Positions 1 through 8,743 of a stretch of DNA of 64,000 nt are shown here, in pieces. The notes beneath the pieces were generated by a model. It saw only the letters and a list, made by a program, of their open reading frames with translations. It ran no database searches and was not told the DNA's origin. Position 1 is the first letter of the stretch. The number at the start of each line of letters is the position of its first letter. Made by a program: the position numbers and the translations under genes. This DNA is from Micromonospora sp. U21 (lineage in GTDB: Bacteria > Actinomycetota > Actinomycetes > Mycobacteriales > Micromonosporaceae), in NCBI RefSeq assembly GCF_018070045.1, contig NZ_JAGPYK010000001.1, positions 186,001-250,000 on the forward strand, given 5' to 3'.

Positions 1-120
1 CGCCTCGTCCGGGGTGGCGTTCAGCCCGGTTTCGGCGAGCGCCCGCAGCCGTGCCAGGTCGCTGAGCGCCGGGGGTGGGGCGATCGCGCGCCGGGGGCGG
101 GCGGGGGAGCCGTCGGTCAT
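1..120 (-). CDS. GAF-domain sensor-type protein, N-terminus only (partial)
   Basis: The complement reads from an ATG at 120 off the left edge as 40 open codons with good actinomycete codon use. It starts MTDGSPARPRRA and continues LSDLARLRALAETGLNATP. The pattern 'LARLRALxxTGLxxTPxEA' is the usual lead-in to a GAF sensor domain in actinobacterial phosphatases and kinases (family knowledge). The effector domain lies outside the window, so the function is open. It diverges from the dehydrogenase that follows; the 180 bases between them (121-300) hold only the promoters. Confidence 0.45.
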   Translation of the reverse strand, partial: MTDGSPARPRRAIAPPPALSDLARLRALAETGLNATPDEA

Positions 121-300
121 CGCGAACCTGTCTGCCGGGGTGGAGGCCGAACTGCGCTCCGACCCCTCGTTATACCTCGCCCGCGCCCGGTCTGAACATC
201 GGTGTGCCGAGGCTCGCTCGCCGCCGGCGTCGCCACCTCCGATCCCCGTTTGCCGCCGTGCCCGCACCGTCCACCGCGCCGGAGGCTATCGTCGGCGGAC

Positions 301-1227
301 GTGAAGGTATGGATCCCGCACCAGGCCGGCCTGAACCTCGTGGGCGAGCTGCCCCCGGACGTGGCGGTGGAGGTCGTCGAGCACGCCGACCGGCTGCCCT
401 CGGCAGTGGCCGACGTGCGGTTCTGGGTGCCGCCGTTCCTGGCCGGCTCGGACGCGACCGCCCTGCTGCACGAGCTGCCCGATCTGGCGGCGGTGCAGCT
501 GCTCTCCGCCGGGGCGGACGCCTGGGCCGGTCGGATGCCGGCGGGGGTCACGCTGTGCGACGCCCGGGGCGTGCACGACCCGTCCACCGCCGAGTGGGTC
601 GTCACCGCGATCCTGGCCCAGCTGCGGGCGTTCCCGGCCTTCGTCCGGGCGCAGGCCGACCGGCGGTGGGCGTTCCACGAGATGGCCCCGACCGACGAGC
701 TGACCGGCAAGCGGGTGCTCATCGTCGGGGCCGGGTCGATCGGCACCGCGGTGCGGGACCGGCTCGCCCCGTTCCAGGTCAGCTTCACCCTGGTCGCGCG
801 GACCGCCCGGCCCGAGCAGGGGGTGCACGGCGTCGACGAGCTGCCCCGGCTGCTGCCCGAGGCCGACGTGGTGGTGGTGCTGGTGCCGCTCACCGACCAG
901 ACCCGTGGCCTGATCGACAAGGAGTTCCTCGCCGCGATGCCGGACGGGGCGCTGCTGGTCAACGCGGCCCGGGGGCCGGTGGCCCGTACCGAGGCGCTCG
1001 TCGCCGAACTGGGCACCGGCCGGATCGCGGCGGCGCTGGACGTCACCGACCCGGAGCCGCTGCCCGCCGACTCTCCGCTCTGGACGATGCCGAACGTGCT
1101 GCTCACCCCGCACGTGGCGGGGTCGGTGCGGGGGCTGCTGCCGCGGGCCTACCGGCTGGTCGGCGATCAGGTGCGGCGGTTCGCCACCGGTCAGCCGCTG
1201 ATCAACACGGTGGTCGACGGGTACTGA
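301..1227 (+). CDS. D-isomer-specific 2-hydroxyacid dehydrogenase
   Basis: Likely NAD(P)-dependent cytoplasmic dehydrogenase of 308 residues, from GTG at 301 (VKVWIPHQAG). The open frame runs further upstream, but homology-like sequence begins here. The nucleotide-binding glycine motif GAGSIG is near residue 143. The family's catalytic Arg, Glu and His are visible as NAARGPV, DVTDPEPLP and LTPHVAG, and the spacing is normal. The N-terminal substrate-binding half is divergent, so the substrate (hydroxypyruvate, glyoxylate or another 2-oxo acid) cannot be told. It stands alone, convergent with the PH-like gene 12 bases downstream. Confidence 0.85.
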   Translation: MKVWIPHQAGLNLVGELPPDVAVEVVEHADRLPSAVADVRFWVPPFLAGSDATALLHELPDLAAVQLLSAGADAWAGRMPAGVTLCDARGVHDPSTAEWVVTAILAQLRAFPAFVRAQADRRWAFHEMAPTDELTGKRVLIVGAGSIGTAVRDRLAPFQVSFTLVARTARPEQGVHGVDELPRLLPEADVVVVLVPLTDQTRGLIDKEFLAAMPDGALLVNAARGPVARTEALVAELGTGRIAAALDVTDPEPLPADSPLWTMPNVLLTPHVAGSVRGLLPRAYRLVGDQVRRFATGQPLINTVVDGY

Positions 1228-1239
1228 CGGGGTCGGGTC

Positions 1240-1617
1240 TCAGCCGGCCGCGTCGGGAAGCTCCTGGCCGGTGGCGGAGACCAGCCGGGGCAGGTCCGCG
1301 CCGCGTACCGCCGGCAGGAGGACCTGCTGGCCGTCGTCGAGTCGGGCGACCGCCCGCCCGCGCGGGTCGGTGGCCAGCTCGACGACCCGGTCCCAGCCGA
1401 TCCGGCGCTGCCCCGTCAGCGCCCGCAGGCGCAGCTCCCGGGCGTCGGCGTCGGTGCCGGCCCGCCAGGCCCACACCCCGACGGCGAGCGGGACGAGCAG
1501 CACCGGCAGCAGGTACGCCCGGGCGTTGGCCAGCGGCAGGGCGCCGATGAAGGCGATGACCGCGGCCACCAGGATGGCTTGGTTGTACCGGAAACGGACG
1601 GTGTCGGGCGTACTCAC
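1240..1617 (-). CDS. small membrane protein with PH-like (bacterial PH) domain
   Basis: 125 residues from GTG at 1617 (VSTPDTVRFRYNQ). The frame is open further upstream, but this start gives the compact product. Residues about 12-50 form one hairpin of two hydrophobic segments (ILVAAVIAFIGALPLANA, then YLLPVLLVPLAVGVWAW). The C-terminal 75 residues (LRALTGQRRIGWDRVVELA, then GRAVARLDDGQQVLLPAV) have the beta-rich pattern of small actinobacterial PH-domain proteins. The role is unknown. It may share a divergent control region with the EAL gene. Confidence 0.7.
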   Translation of the reverse strand: MSTPDTVRFRYNQAILVAAVIAFIGALPLANARAYLLPVLLVPLAVGVWAWRAGTDADARELRLRALTGQRRIGWDRVVELATDPRGRAVARLDDGQQVLLPAVRGADLPRLVSATGQELPDAAG

Positions 1618-1834
1618 CCTCTGATGATCCCACCACCGGCCAGTCCGGCTCGCGGCGGGCGGTGCCCGGGCGGGCCGCAGGCCGTACAGTGACACGGGTC
1701 ACTGGCTCCTCCGGGTGACCGACGCGTAACCGATCTGGCCGCCGTTCGTTCTCGATTGTTGGGCAGCGGACCCGCAACGTCCGGTGGCCCTCACCGCCGC
1801 ACCGCCCCCGTGCCCCCTCACGAAGGCGACCGCC

Positions 1835-4429
1835 GTGCTCCTCGCGTACCCGTTCCGCCTCCTCGTGCCCCGCCGGGCGGCACCGGAGGCCGCCGTGTCC
1901 GCGGCGGTGGCGCTGCTCGTCCTCGCCGGTGCCGCTGACCTGGTCCCGACCTCGGTGGTGATCGCGCTGGCCGGTGGTGCGGGCGCCACGCTCGCCGGGG
2001 TGCGGCTCTCCCGGCTGGCGACCCGCCGCCCCACCGATGCGTCGCCCACCGATGCGTCGCCCACCGATGCGTCGCCCAGCGAGGTGACGCCCACCGACCC
2101 GTCGACTGCCGAACCCTGGCGCACCGATCCACCGCCCGGTGGGCCGATCGCGGTCGGTTCGGCCGCCACGATGCCGTCGGTGCCCACGCCGCCCGTGTCG
2201 GACGTGGATGCGACCGGCGGGATGCCAGCGGCACGTCCGGCCGGGCGAGCCGCCCGGCGGCGCGCGGCCCGGCGTGCGGCGGGCGTGCTGCTCGACGCGG
2301 CGGTGGTCGCGGCCGGCCTCACCGCCGCCGTGCTGCCGCTGGCCGACACCGGGCACCGGACCGCCGCGCTGATCGGGCTGCTGGTCGCGACAGCCCTGTC
2401 CGCGTCCGGACTGCGCCGGCTCCCCGGCCGGACACGGCCATCGGCCCGGGTCCGGCTGCGTCACCTGATCGAGGCGACCGGCCCGGCCGTGGGGCTGGCC
2501 CTGGCCGCCTGGCTGCTGTTGCCCCGCGACCTCCTGCCGGGGCCCGCCCGGCTGGTCGCGGCGCTGGGGCTCGGCGGGCTGGGCATGGCCGCGCTCAGTG
2601 CGTTCACCGGCCCGCATCGCCGCTCGGGCGCCGCGATCTGCCGGGGTGGAGTGCTGCTCACCCTGGTCGGGCTGGCGCTGCTGGCCACCCTGCCGCCCGC
2701 GCCGGCCGGTCGGGCGGCCCTGCTGGCCGTACCGCCGCTGGTGTTCGGGATGCTGCTCACCGCGCTCGGCGCGGGTGACGCGATGGATGCCGTCGGCGTG
2801 GAGGCGGCGGGTGAGCCCGCCGCCTGGCCCCGCTCGGTGCTCCCGGCGGCGTTGCTGCTGCTGGCGGCGGGCCTGCACCTGGGCGCCGGCCGTTCGCCGG
2901 ACCGGATGAGCGTGCTGCTGGCCGTGGCCGCGGTGCCACCACTGGTGCTGCGCGAGCTGCTCCGCGCCGGTGACACGGCAAGCCCCGACCGCCGTGCCGC
3001 ACACCGTCGGCGTGCCGGCCGGGCCGTCCGGCACCGCCGCGCGACCCAGTCACGCTGGCTCGGCGCGCCGGACCGTCGGGCGGGTGCGCCCGACGACGGG
3101 CCGGCCGGCTCGAACGGCATCGGCTCGACCTGGCCGCCCGACGGCGAGGTGTCGTGGTCGGCGCTCAGCCCGCGGTCCGTGCCGGCGGGCGGCGGCGGTC
3201 CGGGCGACCGCGCTGCCCTGCTGGATGCCCTCGCCGCGATCGGCGACGTGCCGGCGCCGGCCGGCGCGCTGCTGCTGGTCGAACTGCACGGCGCGGACGG
3301 GATCGGCCCGGCGGCCAGGGAGGACGTGCTGGCCGAGGCGGTCCGCCGGGCCCGCGCGGTCGTCGCCCCCGGCGACCTGGTCACCGGTTGCGCGGGTGCC
3401 GGCTTCGCGGTGGTCACCGCCGTCGGCCCGGTGCTGGCGTACGCGTTGGGCACCCGGCTGCTGACGGCGCTCGCCCCGCCCTACCGGCTGGCCGGGTCGG
3501 TGCTGCGGGTGCAGGCGAGCATCGGGCTGGCCGAGGTGAGCGGCGCCGGGCCGGCGGACGTGCTCCGCCAGGCCGAGCTGGCCCGCCGGCGGGCCGTGCA
3601 GCTGGGCCGGGACCGGGTCGAGTGGTACGACGCGTTCCTCGAGGAGCAGCTGGTCCGCCGGCTCGACCTGGAACGGGAGCTGCCGGGTGCGGTGGCGCGT
3701 GGCGAGCTGGATCTGGTCTACCAGCCCGTGCTCGACCTGGGCGGCCGGCAGCCGGTGGGCGCCGAGGCGCTGCTGCGGTGGCGCAGCCCGGTGCTCGGCA
3801 CGGTGCTCCCGGCCGAGCTGCTGCCGGTCGCTGAGGACCTGGACCTGGTCGGCGAGCTGGAGTGGTGGGTGCTGGACCGGGCCTGCCGCCAGTTGGCCGA
3901 CTGGTCGGCGGGCACCCGGGAGCTGTGGATGGCGGTCAACGTCACCACCCGGGAGTTGACCACGCCCGACTTCGTGCAGCGTGCCGCGGCCGTGCTGGCC
4001 GCGTACGGGGTGTCGCCGGAGCGGCTGGTGGTGGAGGTGGCCGAGCCGAGGATCGGCGGCGACCTACCCACCGTGGTGGCCCGGCTGGCCGGCCTTCGGT
4101 CGCTGGGTGTCCGCACCGCGCTGGACGACTTCCGGGCCGAACACGCCTCGCTGGCCCAGCTGCGCCGCCTGCCGATCGACCTGCTCAAGGTGGGCCCGGA
4201 GCTGGTGGGCGCCCGACCGGACGGGCAGCCGCCGCTGATCGACGTGGTGGTCAACGTCGGCGAGCGGCTGGGGGTGGAGATCGTCGCCGAGGAGCTGGAG
4301 TCACCGAGCCAGGTCGAGGGGGCGCACCGGGCCGGCTGCCGGTACGGGCAGGGCTTCGCGCTGGCCCGGCCGGCGACCGCCGAGCGGGTCGAGGCGTACT
4401 TCGAGGAGTTTCCCTCGACGTCCCGCTGA
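1835..4429 (+). CDS. membrane EAL-domain protein with degenerate GGDEF domain (c-di-GMP signalling)
   Basis: 864 residues if translation starts at GTG 1835, which has AAGG nine bases upstream; GTG 1784 is an alternative. Several hydrophobic segments fill residues 1-380, broken by a Thr/Asp/Pro-rich linker with three tandem TDASP repeats. The following GGDEF domain is degenerate: the signature is replaced by TGCAGAGF, so cyclase activity is not expected. The C-terminal EAL domain keeps EALLR, the Asn of VNVT, the Glu of VEVAE, LDDF, the Lys of LLKVG, the Glu of AEELE and the Gln of GQGF. These are the metal- and substrate-binding positions of c-di-GMP phosphodiesterases. The loop after LDDF (RAEHASL instead of GTGYSSL) is unusual, so activity may be altered. 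The protein is paralogous to the GGDEF-EAL protein at 20532-22904. Confidence 0.85.
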   Translation: MLLAYPFRLLVPRRAAPEAAVSAAVALLVLAGAADLVPTSVVIALAGGAGATLAGVRLSRLATRRPTDASPTDASPTDASPSEVTPTDPSTAEPWRTDPPPGGPIAVGSAATMPSVPTPPVSDVDATGGMPAARPAGRAARRRAARRAAGVLLDAAVVAAGLTAAVLPLADTGHRTAALIGLLVATALSASGLRRLPGRTRPSARVRLRHLIEATGPAVGLALAAWLLLPRDLLPGPARLVAALGLGGLGMAALSAFTGPHRRSGAAICRGGVLLTLVGLALLATLPPAPAGRAALLAVPPLVFGMLLTALGAGDAMDAVGVEAAGEPAAWPRSVLPAALLLLAAGLHLGAGRSPDRMSVLLAVAAVPPLVLRELLRAGDTASPDRRAAHRRRAGRAVRHRRATQSRWLGAPDRRAGAPDDGPAGSNGIGSTWPPDGEVSWSALSPRSVPAGGGGPGDRAALLDALAAIGDVPAPAGALLLVELHGADGIGPAAREDVLAEAVRRARAVVAPGDLVTGCAGAGFAVVTAVGPVLAYALGTRLLTALAPPYRLAGSVLRVQASIGLAEVSGAGPADVLRQAELARRRAVQLGRDRVEWYDAFLEEQLVRRLDLERELPGAVARGELDLVYQPVLDLGGRQPVGAEALLRWRSPVLGTVLPAELLPVAEDLDLVGELEWWVLDRACRQLADWSAGTRELWMAVNVTTRELTTPDFVQRAAAVLAAYGVSPERLVVEVAEPRIGGDLPTVVARLAGLRSLGVRTALDDFRAEHASLAQLRRLPIDLLKVGPELVGARPDGQPPLIDVVVNVGERLGVEIVAEELESPSQVEGAHRAGCRYGQGFALARPATAERVEAYFEEFPSTSR
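2032..2076 (+). repeat. three tandem 15-bp repeats coding TDASP
   Basis: Three exact copies of CACCGATGCGTCGCC lie in frame inside the linker of the EAL protein. They probably arose by slippage, and the copy number may vary between strains. Confidence 0.85.
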
Positions 4430-4441
4430 CCACTCACCTCG

Positions 4442-4457
4442 GGTGAACCGGTTCACC
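4442..4457. promoter_or_regulatory. perfect 16-bp palindrome, LacI-type operator candidate
   Basis: GGTGAACCGGTTCACC is a perfect palindrome with a central CG, the usual form of LacI/GalR-family operators. It overlaps the stop codon of the LacI gene (4453-4455). Half-sites resembling it, GGAACCGG at 5696-5703 and CCGGTTCA at 5726-5733, occur in the beta-mannosidase promoter on the other side of the regulator. Binding by the adjacent LacI protein is an inference. Confidence 0.5.
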
Positions 4458-5472
4458 TGTCCCGCGGCGGCGCGGTGCTGCCACGCGGGGTGAGGTGCGG
4501 CGTCTCGTCCTGGACCCGGGTCGTGGGCTGCCCGGCGATGACCGCGAGGAGCTGCCGGGCGGCGTGCGCGCCGTACGCGGGGATGTCGCGGCCCAACGCG
4601 GTCAGCGGCGGGTGCACCAGCCGGCAGAGCGGCGAGTCGTCCCAGGCCACGATGGACAGATCACCCGGCACGGTGAGCCCCATCTCCTGCGCCACGGAGA
4701 GCCCGGCGATGGCCATCACGTCGTTGTCGTAGATGACCGCGGTGGGCCGTTGCGCGGAGCTGAGCAGGCGGCGGGTGGCCCGGCCGCCCTCCTCGCCGGT
4801 GTAGTCGGACCAGACGGTTACCGCGTCGACCAGGCCGAGCCGCCGGCACACCGCCGCGAAGGCCTCGGTACGGATCTCGGTGTGCCGCAGGTCGGGCAGC
4901 CCACCGACCCGGGCGATGCGACGGTGCCCGAGCGCGACCAGGTACTCCGCCGCCTCGGTCAGCGCGGCCGCGTCGTCGGACCAGACGCTGGCCAGGTCGC
5001 CGGTGCCGCCCGGCCCGCCGATCACCACCGCAGGTAGCTGGAGCTGTTCGAGAGCGGGGATGCGGCGGTCCTCGGTGCGCAGGTCGCAGACGAGCACGCC
5101 GTCCACCCGGCGCTCGCCCCACCAGCGCCGGTAGACCGCGATCTCGGCGTCCTGGTCGACCACCACCTGAAGGGTCAGCGCGTACGAGCGCGCGGAGAGT
5201 TCGGCCTCGACGCCGCTGATCAGCTCCATGAAGAACGGCTCGATGCCCAGTATCCGGGCCGGCCGGCACAGGGCCAGGCCGACCGCCTCGGCCGTGGCGC
5301 CGGAGAGTGCCCGGGCGGCGCTGCTCGGGCTGAACCCGATCTCGGCGGCGATGGCCAGGATGCGCTGCCGGGTGGCCTCGGAGACGCCGGGCTGCCCGTT
5401 CAGCGCGTACGACACGGCGCCCTTGGACACCCCGGCGCGTCGGGCGACGTCGGCGATGGTCGGCCGCTTCAC
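4453..5472 (-). CDS. LacI-family transcriptional regulator
   Basis: 339 residues. The N-terminal helix-turn-helix is textbook LacI (TIADVARRAGVSKGAVSYAL), followed by a hinge and a periplasmic-binding-protein-like ligand domain (VGLALCRPARILG to LGRDIPAYG). It is divergent from the beta-mannosidase gene, so it most likely represses that gene in the absence of a mannose-containing ligand (inferred from position). The 348-base interval 5473-5820 holds the mannosidase promoter and candidate operator half-sites. Confidence 0.92.
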   Translation of the reverse strand: MKRPTIADVARRAGVSKGAVSYALNGQPGVSEATRQRILAIAAEIGFSPSSAARALSGATAEAVGLALCRPARILGIEPFFMELISGVEAELSARSYALTLQVVVDQDAEIAVYRRWWGERRVDGVLVCDLRTEDRRIPALEQLQLPAVVIGGPGGTGDLASVWSDDAAALTEAAEYLVALGHRRIARVGGLPDLRHTEIRTEAFAAVCRRLGLVDAVTVWSDYTGEEGGRATRRLLSSAQRPTAVIYDNDVMAIAGLSVAQEMGLTVPGDLSIVAWDDSPLCRLVHPPLTALGRDIPAYGAHAARQLLAVIAGQPTTRVQDETPHLTPRGSTAPPRDR

Positions 5473-5684
5473 CGGCGTGCTCCTTCACTCTCCGCCCCCA
5501 GGGGCCGGGATTCTGGCTGCCGGCACGACCACTCGGCCGGTCAGTGTGCCGCAGGGTGTGTCGGCGGCCTCAACCTAGCGCAACCGGTGCCGGCGGAAGA
5601 CGACCGAACGTCCACGATCGAATCGGCCGCCGGATGCGGCGTGCTTGCACGGTTCAGCGTGCTCGAGCGCGCCGCAGCAAGCCG

Positions 5685-5713
5685 TTGACACCCCTGGAAC
5701 CGGCCCGTACGGT
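5685..5713 (+). promoter_or_regulatory. promoter of the beta-mannosidase gene
   Basis: TTGACA (5685-5690), a 17-base spacer and TACGGT (5708-5713) make a near-consensus housekeeping-sigma promoter. The spacer contains GGAACCGG and the region just after the start site contains CCGGTTCA. Both match halves of the palindrome at 4442-4457, as expected for LacI-type repression. Confidence 0.65.
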
Positions 5714-5800
5714 GGCCTCACTTATCCGGTTCAGTCAACGCTTCTCGATGCCGACGAGTGTTCCCACCTGCTCGGTGGACGCCAGATCGTCCGCGGAATC

Positions 5801-5824
5801 ATGGAAGGTGCGGTGAAATCTTGA
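5801..5824 (+). other. possible seven-codon leader ORF overlapping the mannosidase start
   Basis: ATG at 5801 opens a frame coding MEGAVKS that ends in TGA at 5822-5824. That stop overlaps the TTG (5821) proposed as the mannosidase start. Such an overlap could couple initiation at the weak TTG to the short frame. There is no strong ribosome binding site for the leader, so chance is not excluded. Confidence 0.25.
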
Positions 5825-8262
5825 GCCGACAGGCACTCCACGACGGCTGGACCCTGCGGGCGGCACCCGGAGCGCAGGTCCCGGCGGAGATCGCCGACCG
5901 GTCCGTGCCGGCCACCGTGCCCGGCTGCGTGCACACCGACCTGCTCGACGCCGGCCTGATCCCCGACCCCTACCTTGACGACAACGAGGTGGCGCTGGCC
6001 TGGATCGGGCGCACCGACTGGAGCTACCGGACGAGCTTTCGCCGCCCGCCGGGCGACCACGACCGGGTCGACCTGGTCTGCGCCGGCCTGGACACCGTCG
6101 CCACCCTCACCGTCAACGGTGTCGAGGTCGGCCGTACCGAGAACATGCACCGGGGCTACCGGTTCGACGTCCGCCCGCTGCTGCGGGACGGCGACAACGA
6201 CCTGGTGGTCACGTTCGACTCCGCCTACCGGTACGCCGAGGCGCAGCAGAAGCGGCTCGGCGACCGGCCCAACGCCTACCCGGAGCCGTTCCACTTCATC
6301 CGCAAGATGGCCTGCAACTTCGGCTGGGACTGGGGCCCGACCCTGGTCACCGCCGGCATCTGGCAGGAGATCGGCCTGCACGCCTGGTCGACCGCCCGGC
6401 TGGCCACCGTCCGCCCGCTGGTCACCGTGGACGGTCGTGACGGCCGGGTCGAGGTGCACGTCGAGGTCGAGCGGGTCGCGGACGTCCCGCTGACCGTCCG
6501 CGCCGCCGTGGCCGGCGTCCGCGCCGAGGTGGTCGTCCCGGCCGGGCAGCGCACGGCCGTGCTGACCCTCGCCGTCCGCGAGCCCGCGCTGTGGTGGCCC
6601 CGGGGGTACGGCGAGCAGGCGCGCCACCCGCTGGAGGTGACCCTGCACGCGCCGGACGGCGACACCCTGGACACCTGGTCCCGGCGGATCGGCTTCCGCT
6701 CGGTCCGGCTGGACACCAGCCCCGACGAGCACGGCACCTCGTTCGCGCTGTCGGTCAACGACGTGCCGGTCTTCGTACGCGGCGTCAACTGGATCCCGGA
6801 CGACGCGTTCCCCAACCGGGTCACCCGGGAACGGCTGGCCGGGCGCTTCGACCAGGCCGCCGCGGCCAACATCAACCTGCTGCGGGTCTGGGGCGGAGGC
6901 CGGTACGAGTCGGCGGACTTCTACGACCTCGCCGACGAGCGGGGGCTGCTGGTCCAGCAGGACTTCCTGTTCGCCTGCGCCGCGTACCCGGAGGAGGAGC
7001 CGTTCGGCAGCGAGGTGGCCGCCGAGGCCGCCGAACAGGTCACCCGGCTGGCGCCCCACCCGTCGCTGGTGCTCTGGACCGGCAACAACGAGAACATCTG
7101 GGGCTGGCACGACTGGGACTGGCAGGAGCCGCTGGCCGGGCGCACCTGGGGGCGTGGCTACTACCTGGACGTACTGCCCCGCATCGTCGGTGAACTGGAC
7201 CCGACCCGCCCGTACTGGCCGGGCAGCCCCTGGTCGGGTACCGAGGAGATCCACCCCAACGATCCGGCGCACGGCACCACGCACATCTGGGACGTGTGGA
7301 ACACCGACGACTACACGAAGTACCGGGAGTACGTGCCGCGCTTCGTCGCCGAGTTCGGCTACCAGGGCCCGCCGGCGTACGCCACGCTGCGCCGGGCACT
7401 GAGCGACGAGCCCCTCGCCCACGACTCACCGGGCATGGCGCACCACCAGAAGGCCGCCGGCGGGGACGCCAAACTCCAGCGAGGCCTGGACGCGCACCTG
7501 CCCGCTCCGGCGGACTTCGACGACTGGCACTACCTGACCCAGCTCAACCAGGCCCGGGCGATCCAGCTCGGGGTGGAGCACTTCCGCTCCCACCGGAACG
7601 TCTGCGCCGGCACCATCGTCTGGCAGCTCAACGACTGCTGGCCGGTAACCTCCTGGTCGGCCGTCGACGGCGACGGCCGGCGCAAACCCCTGTGGTACGC
7701 GCTACGCCGCGCGTACGCCGACCGGCTGCTCACCGTCCAGCCCCGCGACGGCGGCCTGGCGCTGGTCGCGGTGAACGACGGTGGCACGCCCTGGCGGGCG
7801 TCGGCGTCGGTGACCCGGCTGACCCTCGCTGGCGAGCCCCGGGCGAAGACCACGATGGAGCTGGACGTCCCCGCGTACTCGGCGGTGACGCTGGCGCTGT
7901 CGGCGGAGCTGGCCCGGCCGGAAGAGGCCCGGCGGGAGTTGCTGGTCGCCGAGGCGGGGGAGAGCGCCGAACGGGCGCTCTGGTTCTTCGCCGAGGACCG
8001 GGACGTCGACTGGCCGGCGGCGGCGTGGGACGCGACGGTCGAGCCGGTCGACGGCGGGCAGCGGGTCCGGGTCACCGCCCGTACGGTGCTGCGCGACCTG
8101 ACCCTCTTCCCGGACCGACTGGACCCGTCGGCGTCCGTGGACGAGGCGCTGGTCACCCTGCTGCCAGGCGAGTCGGTCACCCTCACGGTGCGTGCCGACG
8201 CCCCTCTGGACGAGAATGCGCTGACCGCTCGCCCGGTGCTGCGCTGCGTCAACGACATCTGA
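5821..8262 (+). CDS. beta-mannosidase, glycoside hydrolase family 2
   Basis: 813 residues from TTG 5821 (LSRQALHDGWTLRAAP), the point where family-typical sequence begins; GGTGA lies five bases upstream. The order is GH2 sugar-binding jelly roll (NMHRGYRFDVRPLL), immunoglobulin-like domain, TIM barrel and C-terminal beta domains. The acid/base Glu is in WTGNNENIW (about residue 424) and the nucleophile in FVAEFGYQG (about residue 511). It removes terminal beta-mannosyl residues from manno-oligosaccharides. No signal peptide is seen, so imported oligosaccharides are the probable substrate. No sugar transporter lies beside it. It is controlled from a strong promoter next to the divergent LacI gene. 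Confidence 0.9.
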   Translation: MSRQALHDGWTLRAAPGAQVPAEIADRSVPATVPGCVHTDLLDAGLIPDPYLDDNEVALAWIGRTDWSYRTSFRRPPGDHDRVDLVCAGLDTVATLTVNGVEVGRTENMHRGYRFDVRPLLRDGDNDLVVTFDSAYRYAEAQQKRLGDRPNAYPEPFHFIRKMACNFGWDWGPTLVTAGIWQEIGLHAWSTARLATVRPLVTVDGRDGRVEVHVEVERVADVPLTVRAAVAGVRAEVVVPAGQRTAVLTLAVREPALWWPRGYGEQARHPLEVTLHAPDGDTLDTWSRRIGFRSVRLDTSPDEHGTSFALSVNDVPVFVRGVNWIPDDAFPNRVTRERLAGRFDQAAAANINLLRVWGGGRYESADFYDLADERGLLVQQDFLFACAAYPEEEPFGSEVAAEAAEQVTRLAPHPSLVLWTGNNENIWGWHDWDWQEPLAGRTWGRGYYLDVLPRIVGELDPTRPYWPGSPWSGTEEIHPNDPAHGTTHIWDVWNTDDYTKYREYVPRFVAEFGYQGPPAYATLRRALSDEPLAHDSPGMAHHQKAAGGDAKLQRGLDAHLPAPADFDDWHYLTQLNQARAIQLGVEHFRSHRNVCAGTIVWQLNDCWPVTSWSAVDGDGRRKPLWYALRRAYADRLLTVQPRDGGLALVAVNDGGTPWRASASVTRLTLAGEPRAKTTMELDVPAYSAVTLALSAELARPEEARRELLVAEAGESAERALWFFAEDRDVDWPAAAWDATVEPVDGGQRVRVTARTVLRDLTLFPDRLDPSASVDEALVTLLPGESVTLTVRADAPLDENALTARPVLRCVNDI

Positions 8263-8263
8263 A

Positions 8264-8313
8264 AACAAGGGCCCCTTCTCGACGCCTCCGTGGAGGAGGG
8301 GCTCCTTGTTGAC
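8264..8313. repeat. dispersed hairpin repeat (copy 1), probably acting as terminator
   Basis: AACAAGGGCCCC (8264-8275) pairs, with one bulge, with GGGGCTCCTTGTT (8298-8310). The loop contains ACGCCTCCG and then GAGGA. It begins one base after the mannosidase stop. A second copy with the same arm and loop motifs lies at 37472-37524, so this is a family of elements and not just a local terminator. Confidence 0.65.
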
Positions 8314-8352
8314 GACGACGTGGGCGGACTGCCGCGCGCTCGCGCCCAGCGA

Positions 8353-8368
8353 TTGAAGACTTCTTCAA
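8353..8368. promoter_or_regulatory. ArsR-type operator
   Basis: TTGAAGACTTCTTCAA has perfect 7-base arms around CT and lies 36 bases before the ArsR start codon, in the expected position for autoregulation. A partial second element (AAAGTCTTCG) follows at 8375-8384. Confidence 0.6.
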
Positions 8369-8404
8369 GTGCTAAAGTCTTCGTATCAATCGGGGAGGGT
8401 GTTC

Positions 8405-8743
8405 ATGTCGGTCCCGCTGTACCAGGCGAAGGCGGAACTCTTCCGCACCCTCGGGCACCCGGTGCGCATCCGGGTCCTCGAACTGCTCCAGGACGGCCCG
8501 AAGCCGGTCCGCGACCTGCTCGCCGTGATCGAGGTCGAGGCGTCCAACCTCTCCCAGCAGCTCGCCGTGCTGCGCCGCGCCGGGATGGTCACCTCACACC
8601 GGGACGGTCCCCTCGTCATGTACGCGCTCAGCACCCCGGACGTCGCCGACCTGCTGGCCGCCGGGCGGCGGATCCTCGGCGCGGTCCTCACCGACCGGGA
8701 CGGCCTCCTCGACGAACTGCGCGCCACCGGCGAGCACGGGTGA
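8405..8743 (+). CDS. ArsR-family winged-helix regulator
   Basis: 112 residues from ATG 8405 with GGGGAGG upstream. It has the ArsR fold: LFRTLGHPVRIRVLELL, the recognition helix ASNLSQQLAVLRRAGMV and the wing HRDGPLVMYAL. No paired cysteines of the classical metal sites are present, so a non-metal signal is possible. Its stop overlaps the SulP start (GTGA). It therefore probably represses its own operon (ArsR, SulP, membrane protein) through the palindrome just upstream. Confidence 0.88.
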   Translation: MSVPLYQAKAELFRTLGHPVRIRVLELLQDGPKPVRDLLAVIEVEASNLSQQLAVLRRAGMVTSHRDGPLVMYALSTPDVADLLAAGRRILGAVLTDRDGLLDELRATGEHG

